The translations under genes and the position numbers were made by a program. Positions 47,510-56,800 of a stretch of 64,000 bases of DNA are shown in pieces (positions within the stretch are counted from its first letter, which is position 1; every line of letters begins with the position of its first letter). Origin of the DNA: Paulinella micropora (lineage: Eukaryota; Cercozoa; Imbricatea; Euglyphida; Paulinellidae); NCBI GenBank assembly GCA_019918135.1, contig WBZZ01001384.1:47501-111500 (forward strand), read 5' to 3'. Under the pieces are notes generated by a model. The model did not search any database. It saw nothing but the letters and a program-made list of their open reading frames with translations, and was not told the DNA's origin.

Positions 47510-48182
47510 ATGCGGCTAGCCCTCTCCGTGCTAACGATCTTAGCCCTGACATCAATCGTCGCGCAGGCGGTCTGCGTGGTCCAGCAAGCCAACAGCTACG
47601 TACACAAGGACAACAAGATGTTCGGGACGATGCAGAAGGCTAGCTGCCGGGGGTCCCTGCGTTGCGATCACGACTGGCACCAACTTCTGTGGACATTTGT
47701 TGACGGGCCCAAACATCGCCAGGATACTATGGCGGACCGGCGGTACAGAATACGCTTTCCCTTGGTAGAAATATTCGGCAACATATCGTACCGGCACAAC
47801 GGGTATAAATACGAGTCTGAACCGCCGTTTGCGATTGAGATCAAGTGCAACAACTCGGTTGATATACATAACCGAGCCGAGATTCCTTATCAGGCGGATT
47901 TCAAATTCGTGTTTGAAGAAAAACTTGCCTACGACGGACTGGTGGCTGGTACGGTTCTGGTGAGTACCTGTTCGGCCGTGCTGCTCTTTTCGTGTTGCTG
48001 GAAGTGGGGGATATAATAAGCGTAAGCATCCCGCAGATTCAATGTGCGGCCGGCTAGGTGCCGTGTGCGATCCGATTGCGGCACGTTGGTGGTGTTTACT
48101 CGTGCTCGTGTGGCTAGCGTTTTTAATAACTGTCATCGTCCTCGCGGCCCAGAGGAATACAAGCTGGAAGGGCGCCTCATTT
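47510..48182 (+). pseudogene. Signal-peptide membrane protein, tandem copy 2 (C-terminus displaced)
   Basis: Starts MRLALSVLTILALTS; the frame of 168 residues matches copy 1 throughout the ectodomain: KASCRGSLRCDHDWHQLL, RIRFPLVEIFGNISYR, IEIKCNNSVDIHNRAEIPYQ. It ends after the first membrane segment. Sequence matching the second membrane segment of copy 1 (LLVLVWLAFLITVIVLAAQR and WKGASFTLS) continues at about 48070-48182 in another frame, so the gene has lost its normal C-terminus. Ectodomain divergence between the copies, against conserved cysteines, suggests an older duplication. Confidence 0.6.
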
Positions 48183-48475
48183 ACGCTCTCCTAAGATTAG
48201 TTCAGGCCGCGCAAAGAGAAATAGCGAGAGAGAGAAATAAGCGAGAAATAGCAGGGACCAAAAAAAAAGGTGAGCGAAGTTGGCAAAAGAAATGTTTTTA
48301 AGGAGGGAGGGGGGGGGCCCACGAACGCCAAGAGGCCCAACAAACATCGTGCGACAGGGGGGGGGCCGGCCGCGCCCAAAACACGCCGAGAGAACACAAC
48401 AACAACAACAACAACAAAGGCTCTGTGCTTTTTCTTTTGTTTTTCCAGCCAAAACCCCCCAAAAAACAAGACTAC

Positions 48476-50248
48476 ATGCAGGCGGGCTACGAGGATTGTG
48501 CGGCGGTTGTGCGGAGCGGGCTGCCCGCGCCTGAATTTACAAGCAACGGACTGCAACGCCTGCTGGACAGCGAAGCGCTGTCCGGGCTGTGGATGGCGCT
48601 GATCGGCACACTAGCGCGCCAGGGCCGGTGCGAGCTCCTCGCCACCGTGCTCAGAAGTTTACGCCACGACGCGGCGCGCGCGTCCCGCACGCTGTTGGCC
48701 GGTCTGCCGTACGCGGCGTGCTTGCGCGGCATTGGCACGGCCGTGCTGTACCAGGAACTGTTGTCGCTGTTCTACGAGCTCTCGGCGGAGAACGCCCCCG
48801 GCGAAACGCTGGACACGCTGTGGCGGGCCCTGCAGAAGTTGCCCCGCGGCAACGACGACGAGCAGTACCGGCTGGCCAAGATCGTGCTGTCGAAGCTGCT
48901 GGACGACGATGGCGAGAACCTGGAAACGGCGTCGTCGCTGCTGGTCAAGGCGCTGGCCCTGCCCGTGCCGCCCATGCTGTACGCGGCCACGTGGGCGACG
49001 TTCTTGGAAGCGGCGGCGGTGCTGTGGCAGAGGCTCCGCCAGCGCTACACGGCGCCCAAGCCGCTGAGGTCGGTGCTGGCGGGGCTTAAGACAGTAGCGG
49101 ACGGCCGGCGCGAGAAGGCGTCGGAGCTGTTCCCGCGGGAAGTGCTGCTGATGGCCCTGCTGCGAGTGCTGCGGGTCGGAGTTGCTTCAGCGCCGAGCTT
49201 TGGTGACACGTGCTGGTTCGTGGTGTTGCTGCGCACGGCCCTGCTGCAGCTAGAGCGGGGCCGGGTGCTGTCGGTCCTGGCCAGGGCGGGCGAGCTGCTG
49301 CAGACGTCCGAGCCCGTGTGGCTCGCGGCGGCCGTGGCGGGCCAGTCGCCGGTGCTGCTGCACTTCTTCTTGCAGCAGACACCGCCCGGGCCGCGCCTCC
49401 TGCAACAGCTGCTGGAGCTGGCCCTGTGCAACGTCTTCCGTGACCAGCCCTCCCAGTTCTCGGTCGTGCTGTCTTCCGTGCCGCCCCTGCTGTGCATAGC
49501 CGCGCTGCTCGGCGAGGGAGCGGTGGGCGCCAACTGGCTCGAGGGCTGGACCCCCGGGCTGGAGGTGGCGTGGGGCGTGTGGTGCAAGGTCAAGAACCGC
49601 CTGGCGACGACGGGGCACACGACGCCCGCCAGGACACTAGCGTTCCTGCAGACGATAGCGAACGACTCGGAACGGGCGGGGAGCGATAGCGAGCAGGAGG
49701 AAGAAGAAGAAGGGCGGGACCGCTGCGCTGGCTGCGTGCGGCTGGGTGACAAGCACCAAGAGCTGTCTAACGTGCGGGCCGAGCTGGCGAAAGAAGAGGC
49801 CACCGCGCACGAATTGTCGGGCGACCTGGCCCGTAAGCAGCAGCAACTACAGGCGTTGGAGCAGAAGCTGCGCCAATCGCGCCGCTGCCTGCGCCGGCTG
49901 CGCACCAAGGAAAAGTCGTTGCAGCTGAACGACGGGAAAGGCTCCGCCGCGGCCATCCGGCTGCTGCGGGCCATTGACCCGCTGCGGTGGGCCGACGGCG
50001 AGGACGCCAGCGCGCTGGCGGCGGCGCTGGCGGCCGCGGACGAGCTGCGGAGGAAGCTGGCGAGCGAGCACGAGCGTGTGCGGCAGGTCTGCTGTGTTGT
50101 GTGTCTGGAGGATCTCGACTCGGGCGAACGGCGGCTGGCGATGTTGCTGCCGTGCGGCCACGCGCAGTTCTGCGCGGGTTGTGCGGCCCAACTCACGGCG
50201 TGCCCCCTGTGCCGCCGGGCCATCGAAAGATACGTAGAACCTGTCTAG
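48476..50248 (+). CDS. RING-finger protein with helical N-terminal domain and coiled coil (paralogue 2)
   Basis: 590 residues from MQAGYED. A helical, Leu-rich domain to about residue 400 (shared phrases with paralogue 1 include LYAATWATFLEAAAVLWQRL, versus LYASTWVSWLGAAGRVWQAL) is followed by an acidic stretch (SEQEEEEEGRD), a CAGC knuckle, a coiled coil (ELAKEEATAHELSGDLARKQ) and a complete C3HC4 RING: CCVVCLED...LLPCGHAQFCAGC...CPLCRRAIE, ending YVEPV. It is a probable E3 ubiquitin ligase, in one intact frame. The upstream sequence TTTTTCTTTTGTTTTTCCAG resembles a 3-prime splice site, so a leader intron is possible. Confidence 0.8.
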   Translation: MQAGYEDCAAVVRSGLPAPEFTSNGLQRLLDSEALSGLWMALIGTLARQGRCELLATVLRSLRHDAARASRTLLAGLPYAACLRGIGTAVLYQELLSLFYELSAENAPGETLDTLWRALQKLPRGNDDEQYRLAKIVLSKLLDDDGENLETASSLLVKALALPVPPMLYAATWATFLEAAAVLWQRLRQRYTAPKPLRSVLAGLKTVADGRREKASELFPREVLLMALLRVLRVGVASAPSFGDTCWFVVLLRTALLQLERGRVLSVLARAGELLQTSEPVWLAAAVAGQSPVLLHFFLQQTPPGPRLLQQLLELALCNVFRDQPSQFSVVLSSVPPLLCIAALLGEGAVGANWLEGWTPGLEVAWGVWCKVKNRLATTGHTTPARTLAFLQTIANDSERAGSDSEQEEEEEGRDRCAGCVRLGDKHQELSNVRAELAKEEATAHELSGDLARKQQQLQALEQKLRQSRRCLRRLRTKEKSLQLNDGKGSAAAIRLLRAIDPLRWADGEDASALAAALAAADELRRKLASEHERVRQVCCVVCLEDLDSGERRLAMLLPCGHAQFCAGCAAQLTACPLCRRAIERYVEPV

Positions 50249-50389
50249 GACATTGATTTTTTTTGCTGCTGCTAACAAATTAAAAAGAAAAAGACTAGTC
50301 CGTAGCAAAAATCTTTTTTTTTTAATCAGAAAAACTTTTTTTTTAAATAAATTGTTCGTCCGTTAAACAAAAGCAAGCTGACCGAATTG

Positions 50390-51211
50390 TTAGCGTTGTC
50401 CGTGCAAACTGTGTCCTCGCGTCCCCGCTAAATGGAGCGCAGTATCCCGATCCTAACACACATGTCACAAGAAAAAAAAAATGAGGCGATTTTCTTTTTT
50501 TGTTGCCGATCAAAAAGAAAAAAAATCACTTTGCGTACCGGATCGTGCAACGGCGATTGTTGAGACGGCTGTGATTGGGGCGGGGCACCTGAGCCAACCC
50601 CCGCGTTAGTGCTCGGGGCGGCAGCGACCCCAGCGTCTGCGTGATATTGCTTGTACAGCCTTTTGGCGTCCTCTTTTGCCCTCTTGTCAGTCAGAAAAGA
50701 CACGAGTGATTGGTGTGCTATTTTCTGTAGCTTTTCCTGATCTTCGGCCTGCAGGCACTTGCCGTCGAAACCCCGCGCCCAAGCATGCCAGAGTGTTAAT
50801 TGGTCGTGCGAAATGTCGCCGCGACGTTTTTTTTGTTTGGGGGGCTGGCCGCCCCGCGCAGGAGTCTGGCGGGGCCTCCTGGGCCGCGCTTCACTGCGCG
50901 TAAAGGACCCCCCTCGGAAGGATTGGTACGACGTTCGGATTATGCAGGCACTGTCTCTCACTCCCGCATGTTCATCCTAAGCAGAGAGACAGACAGACAG
51001 ACAGCACACGACACCCTTTTAGTAACAAAAAAAAGAAGGCAGGTTTTTGTACCTTTCTAAAGTCCTCTAGTGATCTTTTGCCCTTGGAGAAGAAATCGCA
51101 TAGTACTTGCCAATGATCGCCAAACACTTCTCCCATGTCTTGTGCGTGCGATTTCCTACCGCTGAAAAGATTTTGCTGCACCCATCTGTAGAGGTCTTTT
51201 TCTTCGTCCAT
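50390..51211 (-). CDS. Three-exon gene, charged protein of unknown function
   Basis: Read as exons 51211-51053, 50976-50539 and 50452-50390, giving about 219 residues from MDEEKDLYRWVQQNLFSGRK. Intron 1 (76 bp) starts GTACAAAAAC and ends in the pyrimidine tract TCTGTCTCTCTGCTTAG. Intron 2 (86 bp) starts GTACGCAAAG and ends GTGTGTTAG. Both are phase 0, both begin GTAC, and both acceptors are followed by GAT. The protein has a helical N-terminus (VFGDHWQVLCDFFSKGKRSL), a Pro/Arg/Lys-rich middle (PPKQKKRRGD), a second helical block (QLTLWHAWARGFDGKCLQAE, KRLYKQYHADAG) and a Gln/Pro/Ser tail. No family is recognised. The splice reading is inference from sequence only. Confidence 0.55.
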
Positions 51212-51559
51212 ACCTAATTGGTTAGACAGGTTTACTCGCAAGAGACACGGCCGGAGCTTTTACGTGCCAACCACGTTTTTTTTTCTTTTTGAATTTAGAG
51301 GTATATTTCTTTGGGGGTCATGTTGTACTTTATGTTTCTATTTTAAGGCTCTTCCTGAAGAAGGCAGGGCCAAAAAAAAGTGGGGGTGGCTGGTGTGGAA
51401 GAAAGAACAGCAAGAAAAAGGGAGAGAGAGGGGGGGGGCGGGGGTGGAGAAGGTCTACACAAAATGAAAAAAAAACCCTGGAATGTTTTGGCTTGTCTTG
51501 TTGTTTTTCCTTTCTTTGTTGTTATCTGCACAGAGCTGGAGTCACGACACAAAATCATG

Positions 51560-51930
51560 TACCGACTCAGATCACACACACACACACAATCACACAAAAT
51601 CACGATTTTGTGTGTGTGTGTGTGATTTTGTGTGATTTTGTGTGTGTGTATGATTTTGTGTGTGTGTGTGATTTTGTGTGTGTGCGTGTGATTTTGTGTG
51701 TGTGTGATTGTTGTGTGTGTGTGTCATTGTTGTGTGATTTTGTGTGTGTGTGATTGTGTGTGTGTGTGATTGTGTGTGTGTGTGTGTGTCATTGTTGTGT
51801 GATTTTGTGTGATTGCGTGTGATTTTGTGAGACTTTTGTGTGTGTGTGTGATTGTGTGTGATTTCATGATTTTGTGTGTGTATGATTGTGTGTGTGTGTG
51901 TGATTTTGTGTGTGTGTGCAGGCATGTTTT
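51560..51930. repeat. TG-rich compound microsatellite
   Basis: A short CA-rich start (ACACACACACACAATCACAC) leads into long irregular repeats of TGTGTGTGATTTTG. Frames reading His-Thr-Gln or Val-Cys repeats are artefacts. The flanks 51250-51560 and 51930-52180 hold no gene I can see apart from purine and CT tracts. Confidence 0.9.
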
Positions 51931-52202
51931 GCCCGTATCGAGCTCCAAGGATTTTATGCTGGTAGTTGGTGCCACCGAAGTGCACCCTGCGCAAAATGAT
52001 ACAGTTAGGGGGGGGGCCTGTAAAAAAACCAAAGCTGTCCATCTTTCGCGTCGAACATTTTTGGTATAAAATCAGTTTTGCTATTTGCAAATAAGTGTGT
52101 ACAGCACTGTCGGGGCATCATCAAGCGTGTGTATCGTCGTCTGTGCGGATTCTGGTGTTTTTGTGTATGTAGAAGTCTGTGTGCATGTTCTTGTTGGAAG
52201 GT

Positions 52203-52601
52203 ATGAGTAAGAGAAGACGCACCGACAAGCCAGAGGCGGACGTACTCACCAAGAAGATCCTGTTAGTCAAGCGCGGGAAGCAAGCTGTCAACGAGGCCTG
52301 GTGTCGGCAGGGGCAAGAGTTCCGTGTGCACTACAAGGAAGTAGCCGGCTCCGAGGAAAAACGCCTGAAACTTTGCGCTGAGGTTGCGGCGTGCAGCGAA
52401 GACAAGCTTCGCGAACAGAATCACCTGCTCCTGCAAGCACTGTTGGGTGCAAGCAGAATTGCAGAGTCTCACGAGGCAGCCATGGCGTCAATCCTAGAGA
52501 TCGGCTGCGAGACTTGCTGCTACTACCCCTGCGAAAACTGTGGAGAACTGAACAACGCCGGAGATGAGGACGAATGTCCGTGCGGTTTCTGCCAAGAGTA
52601 A
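52203..52601 (+). CDS. Small helical protein with Cys-rich C-terminus
   Basis: 132 residues from MSKRRRTDKPEAD; an in-frame upstream ATG at 52185 is possible. A basic head (nuclear-type KRRR) is followed by a helical body (EEKRLKLCAEVAACSEDKLR, LLLQALLGASRIAESHEAAM). The acidic C-terminus holds CETCCYYPCENCGELN and ECPCGFCQE, eight cysteines in CxxC-like pairs that probably bind zinc. No family is recognised. Intact, with a TTTCTTTAATTAAAA segment just after the stop that may serve 3-prime end formation. Confidence 0.6.
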   Translation: MSKRRRTDKPEADVLTKKILLVKRGKQAVNEAWCRQGQEFRVHYKEVAGSEEKRLKLCAEVAACSEDKLREQNHLLLQALLGASRIAESHEAAMASILEIGCETCCYYPCENCGELNNAGDEDECPCGFCQE

Positions 52602-52700
52602 AAAAAGTCTCGGACGTGTTTCTTTAATTAAAACCCAAGACATACTGCAACCTGAAAAACGAACAAGTGCTTTAATTTTTTGCTTCCGGTGTAAGCCGAG

Positions 52701-53602
52701 ATGCTTTGTTTTTTATCTGCCAGGAACTCCTGGGACAGCCTGACGGGCAGCACCTCGGAGCGGCGCGCTTCCGGTGCGGATGAAACGCTCGCTGGCTCAC
52801 CCACGGGATCGGGCGGGGGGGCCGTGCCGCCCGCCCCGCCCCTGCTGCCCCCCCTCCACCGCGCCCCCCCCCTCCTCCGCGCCGCCATTCACCCGCCGGG
52901 CTAGCCGTGACGACCCCGCTGCATTTGCCACGTGCACTGCCGCCCTTACCCAAGCCCCAGGCAGCAGCAGATCTGGGCACGTTAGGCACGGCCGTCTTCG
53001 TGTTACCTCGCAAGCTACCGCTACCCCCGAGGGCGGGCAGCGGCCCGCTGTCGCCGACGACGAGGCGCCCGCCCCCCCTGGACATCAAGGCCCTGAGCCA
53101 CCCACGCGCGCCTAGCACGGCGCCGCCCCGCCGCCGTCCCGATATGCTGTCCGGCGTGGCCAACCCGGCTGAGGGGGAGCCCCCCGCCCTGGAAGACGAC
53201 GTGGTTGACAACGTTGATTTCGGGGGGGCCGCACGACGCCAGGCCCCACAATCGCACAACAGGGTCGCGTCGGCGCCCCCCGTGCTGACCAGGCTCAGGA
53301 GCTCCACTTGCTACAGTATGCCCGAGCCCTGCAGGTCCGCGCACCACGGGGAAACTAGGAGCGAGCCGGGCTCGCCCAGACACAGCCTGCCCTTTGGCGC
53401 AGAAGACCTGCAGCACCAACTCCTGGAATTACAGAAAACCCCCACGCAGCCAAATAAAAGCTTTAGCTTGGAGTCCCCCTGCTTGTTGCAAGGCAGGCTG
53501 AGTTCGCGTCGCATTGTTCTTACGCCTTGCTCCGACGGCTCGGTCAGCGAAGGTTCGCTGAATGGCTTTGAGGAAGAAACAACCAGCAAAAAAAAAACAT
53601 AG
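52701..53602 (+). CDS. Proline-rich phosphoprotein-like gene, function unknown
   Basis: An N-terminal part (FLSARNSWDSLTGSTSERRA) leads into poly-Pro/Ala runs and then a longer frame with Pro/Arg-rich linkers. The C-terminal half is more ordered: EGEPPALEDDVVDNVDFGG, SSTCYSMPEPCRSAHHG, FGAEDLQHQLLELQK, RRIVLTPCSDGSVSEGSL. The two parts lie in different frames on either side of a long poly-C run, where a sequence slip is likely. Many SP/TP sites suggest phosphorylation. The stop is followed by AATAAA in GTAAATAAAAG. The gene faces the histone-like gene tail to tail. Confidence 0.4.
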
Positions 53603-53699
53603 AGGCCGCACTTTCCGTCGTAAATAAAAGCCGGCGGGCCGGCCAGACTAAGGCAAGCTTTTTTTTTAATAATAAAAATCTTGGTGGGCGAGCGTCTTT

Positions 53700-54218
53700 T
53701 CAAGGGTTTGGCACCATCCTTTGCAACGACATCTTCTCCTCGAATTCAGCGAAGCGCCAGTGTTTGTGCAGCAACGTGTGCTGTTTCTGTAAGATGGCTA
53801 ATCTCTTACTTTTTTCAAACAGGGAGCGCAGGTAGTCCTCGGCCGCAATCATGAGTGCGTACAGGGCTGATTTGTTGTACCTCTCGACCCTGCCCCCGAT
53901 CTGCATTACTTGTCTGTACAGGCGGCGGCGGAACGGCGCCCGCCGGAGTGCGAAGTGGTTCTGACTAAACTTTTGGGCCCTGTTGCACTCTGCGTTCAGC
54001 AGGCGGTAGCGCTTGACCACTCTCTTCGGGCGTGGTTCTTCGGGCTCTTCCTCGCGCTTTTGCTTGGGCTTTTTCTGTTTCTTGTCGCTCTTCTTGCTGT
54101 GAGTCTTGCTGTGCTGCTTGTGCTTTTTCTTGCTGGGCTCGTCAGCGGCCTTTTGGGGCCCCTCGCGCGCCTTCTTGCGTCTGCTCTTGCTCTCTTGGGC
54201 GTATTTCGTGCGGGCCAT
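53700..54218 (-). CDS. Divergent histone H3-like protein
   Basis: 172 residues starting MARTKYAQ, the same first five residues as eukaryotic H3. A long Lys-rich tail (about 8-70) replaces the normal one. From about residue 84 the sequence follows the H3 histone fold: LRRAPFRRRLYRQV matches H3 RKLPFQRLVREI, SALYALMIAAEDYLRSLFEK matches the long alpha-2 helix segment [20 protein letters not shown], and LQKQHTLLHKHWRFAEF stands where AKRVTIMPKDIQLARR lies. Identity is low but spacing is kept. The tail has no ARKS motif around residue 9. It could be a lineage-specific H3 variant or a virus-encoded histone, as known in Marseilleviridae, medusaviruses and others. Intact, with an AT-rich TTATTATTAAAA stretch after the stop. 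Confidence 0.75.
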   Translation of the reverse strand: MARTKYAQESKSRRKKAREGPQKAADEPSKKKHKQHSKTHSKKSDKKQKKPKQKREEEPEEPRPKRVVKRYRLLNAECNRAQKFSQNHFALRRAPFRRRLYRQVMQIGGRVERYNKSALYALMIAAEDYLRSLFEKSKRLAILQKQHTLLHKHWRFAEFEEKMSLQRMVPNP

Positions 54219-54219
54219 T

Positions 54220-54960
54220 CTTGTTTTGGGACCAGCGGCTTGTGGTTTAGGCTATTGCTGTGGATTCTAACCCCAAAACACGACGGAAGAACTGGGGCGG
54301 CGGCCTCCCGCGGATGCGTTTTGTCGTCAAGCCCCCCCCCCCCCCTCCCTACCCCTCTTCCCGTTTTTTTTTCTCCCCCGCCCATTTCTTGGCATTTCCC
54401 CCCCCCCCCCCCCCCGCCTCCCTTTCCCTCTTCCCGTTTTCTTTTCTCTCCCCCGCCCATTCCCCCCTTGCCTCTCCGGCCCCCCCCCCCCGACCACGCT
54501 CGCTTACACCAAACCCCCGCCTCCTTTTTGCAGCAGGTAGCGGGGGTACCGGAGGGGCAAGGGGAATGGGCGGGGAGCAGGAAATGGCCGCCGCCTCCCC
54601 TCCCCCCCCCCCCCCTCTTCGCTCCGCTTCCCCGGGGGGATAAGAGAGGAGGCGGCGGAACCTAAGAAACAAAAAAAAAAGAGCCTGTAAAAATAACAGC
54701 ACTCTCCCATTCTCCCGGCCCCCCCCCAGCTTTTGTGCTTTTCTAGCTTTTCTTTCTCCCATTCCCTTCCCACATACACCCCCCCCCCCCCCATTCCCCG
54801 GCCCCCCCCCCCCAGCTTTTGTACCCCCCCTTTTTCTTCCCCTCTCCGTCTTTTTTTTTTCTTTCCATTCTTTTTTTTGGGGGCCCACCGTTCCCCCCCC
54901 CCCCTCGCTCTCCGTTTTTTTTTGTTGTTTGTGTATTTTGGGCCAGGCCATGCCGCAACG
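54220..54960. repeat. Poly-C and polypyrimidine tract zone
   Basis: Many C-runs of 9-15 bases separated by TCCC and TTTTT blocks, with poly-A near 54670. Frames of over 200 codons exist on both strands but are Pro-, Ser- or Gly-rich composition artefacts. It probably contains the upstream region of the histone-like gene. Confidence 0.7.
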
Positions 54961-54984
54961 CAAGCGTGATATTAGGACACGAGG

Positions 54985-55335
54985 CAGGCAGGCGGACCCC
55001 TCGCGCTGCGTTTTCTTTGGTGCCCCCAATGTAAGACCGTAGAGTCGGGGGTAAGTGGGGGGCCCTTGTCCTCCTGGCACATTGACCATAGGGGCAGTAC
55101 AATCCGCCGCAGGGTCGTGCTGGAGCACGGTGCCCTGCTCCTAGTTTTTAGTGCCCCCAATGTAAGACCGTCGAGCTTTAATTCAGCGCATTCTTTTTCG
55201 CACTCCCTTGACGCCCCTACCCCTCCCCCTCCCTCCCACTCCCGATTTCCCCTTTCCCTGCTCCTTGAGCCCCCCGGGCTCAGGGGGCTCAGAGGGGGGG
55301 GAGAAAGAAGGGGGAGGGGGGGGTCGCCCCCCCCC
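54985..55335 (+). repeat. R1 dispersed repeat copies
   Basis: Units with CCTCCTGGCACATTGACCA, GGGTCGTGCTGGAGCACGG, AGTGCCCCCAATGTAAGACC and GAGCTTTAATTCAGCGCATT, followed by CTTTTTCGCACTCCCTTGACGC and a pyrimidine tract. The end has GAGCCCCCCGGGCTCAGGGG, a GC palindrome also found at 63510 and 15565. Confidence 0.8.
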
Positions 55336-55767
55336 TCATCGGTGGGCTCCAAAAAAAAGTTTACTTAATTTTGCCCCTCCGCTCTGAGGAGGGAGGAGGA
55401 TGTGCCGCGTGCTGCCCTTTCTCTCTTCCAACTGCTTGCCGGTCTCAGGGGGGGGGTTTGCCTTTTTAGATTTCAATCCAATCCGGAATGGTTTCCGAAC
55501 CGGCTCTTTTGCCAGTTCGGAACGAAGTCTGCTACAGATGTCAGCATGAATCGCGTGTTTGTATCTTGTGTAGCCCGGGCGCCAAGCTTCATTAGCCGCT
55601 AACTCTTGTGCTAAGCGTTCAACGATGGCCTGCTGTTGCGTGACCTCAATAGCCAGGCTTTCTATTGCGTCGGTCACCGCAGCGTATAGTTTCCCCTTGT
55701 ACCAGCCCACGACATCCGCGCCTGTGTAACTAGCTTCAAACAGCTGATCCCCAGCACCGGAGTCCAT
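55336..55767 (-). CDS. Coiled-coil protein of unknown function
   Basis: 143 residues from MDSGAGDQLFEASY. An ordered start (TGADVVGWYKGKLYAAVTDA) leads to a helical, probably coiled-coil segment (IESLAIEVTQQQAIVERLAQ). Then come NEAWRPGYTRYKHAIHADIC and a basic C-terminal part (KPFRIGLKSKKANPPPETGK). The last 45 codons, with KGSTRHILLPPQSGGAK, recur at 63600-63740, so the 3-prime end has been duplicated with the repeats. No family is recognised. It lies between R1 copies. Confidence 0.5.
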   Translation of the reverse strand: MDSGAGDQLFEASYTGADVVGWYKGKLYAAVTDAIESLAIEVTQQQAIVERLAQELAANEAWRPGYTRYKHAIHADICSRLRSELAKEPVRKPFRIGLKSKKANPPPETGKQLEERKGSTRHILLPPQSGGAKLSKLFFGAHR

Positions 55768-55789
55768 GGACGCTAGAAATGGAACGTCT

Positions 55790-56800
55790 GTTTTTGGAGA
55801 CGCACGGTGACGCACGGTGGCCGAGCCATGGCACGGACAGGACGCTGTTGGAGTAGTGAGGTTTTTGTCCTGGCGATTGACCACCGCCCATCCATCCGCC
55901 GCAGGGTCGTCTCAGTGCTAGGATTAAAACTTTGTCAAAAAAATTTTATTTATCTTTCTTGTACACCGGCGAAGCGCGCCCCTGCCCTCCCTTCTCCCGC
56001 TCCTACCCCCGATTCTCCGACAGTGACGGGGGGGGGGGGGGGGGAATGCACTCCCCGCCCCCCTTCCTCTCCCTCCCTCCTTCCTTTCTATCCCCCCCGT
56101 CTGTTCCCTTTGTTGTCGCGCAAATTTTTTTTCCCTCTTTTCATATTTTTCTGATCTTGCGCACAGTGGCCGACCCATGGCACTGACAGGACGCCGTCGG
56201 GGTAGTGAGGCCCTTGTCCTCCTGGCACATTTACCACGGGAGCAGTACTATCCGCCGCAGGGTCGTGCTGGAGCACGGTGCTCCGCTCATAGCTTTCAGT
56301 GCCCCAAGTGTAAGACCGTCAAGCTTTAATTCAGCGTATTCTTTTTCGCACTCTCTTGGCGCGTCCCTTTCACTTTCCCGCTCCCTCTCTTGGTTCTCAG
56401 TGCCAAGATTAAAACTTTGTCAGGGATTTTATTAATTTCTTCGTGTACACCGACGAAGCGCGCCCCTACCCCTCTTCCTCTCTCCCCTCTACTCCCTCCC
56501 CCCTTCTTCCCCTCGTCTGTTTTTTTTGTTGTCGGGCAAAAAAAATTCCGCAAATCTTTTTATATTTCCGCAGGTCTTGCGCACGGTGGCCGAGCTATGG
56601 CACGGACAGGACACCGTCGAGCTTTAGTTCAGCGTAAATTACACCGGCGAAGCGCGCCCCTGCTCCTCCTTCCCTGCCTCTCCCCTCTGCAAGGATATGC
56701 TGAAATATCTGCTGGAATATGAAAAGTGGCAAGCAACAATTTTTTTGGAACGCGTTTGCACGCACTCTGAGGAGGGACGAGGGCAGGGGGGGGGGGGAGA
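55790..56800 (+). repeat. R1 dispersed repeat array
   Basis: Three copies of the core GTGGCCGAGCCATGGCAC near 55818, 56168 and 56587. Each is followed by GACAGGACGCCGTCGGGG-like sequence, and most by AGCACATTGACCACGG-like and CCGCCGCAGGGTCGTG segments. Between them are TTAAAACTTTGTCAGGGATT, CACCGGCGAAGCGCGCCCC and pyrimidine tracts ending CTTTGTTGTCGGGCAAAAAA. Confidence 0.85.

Noticed and set aside
51560-52090. His/Thr-rich or Val/Cys-rich frames
   Set aside because: They arise from a TG-rich microsatellite, not from coding sequence.
52672-53307. Minus-strand frame of 211 codons opposite the proline-rich gene
   Set aside because: GC-rich shadow; the plus-strand frame has an ordered, phosphosite-rich C-terminus and a following AATAAA.
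54220-54960. Large frames of over 200 codons on both strands
   Set aside because: Poly-C/CT composition removes stop codons; products are Pro/Ser/Gly-rich without domains.
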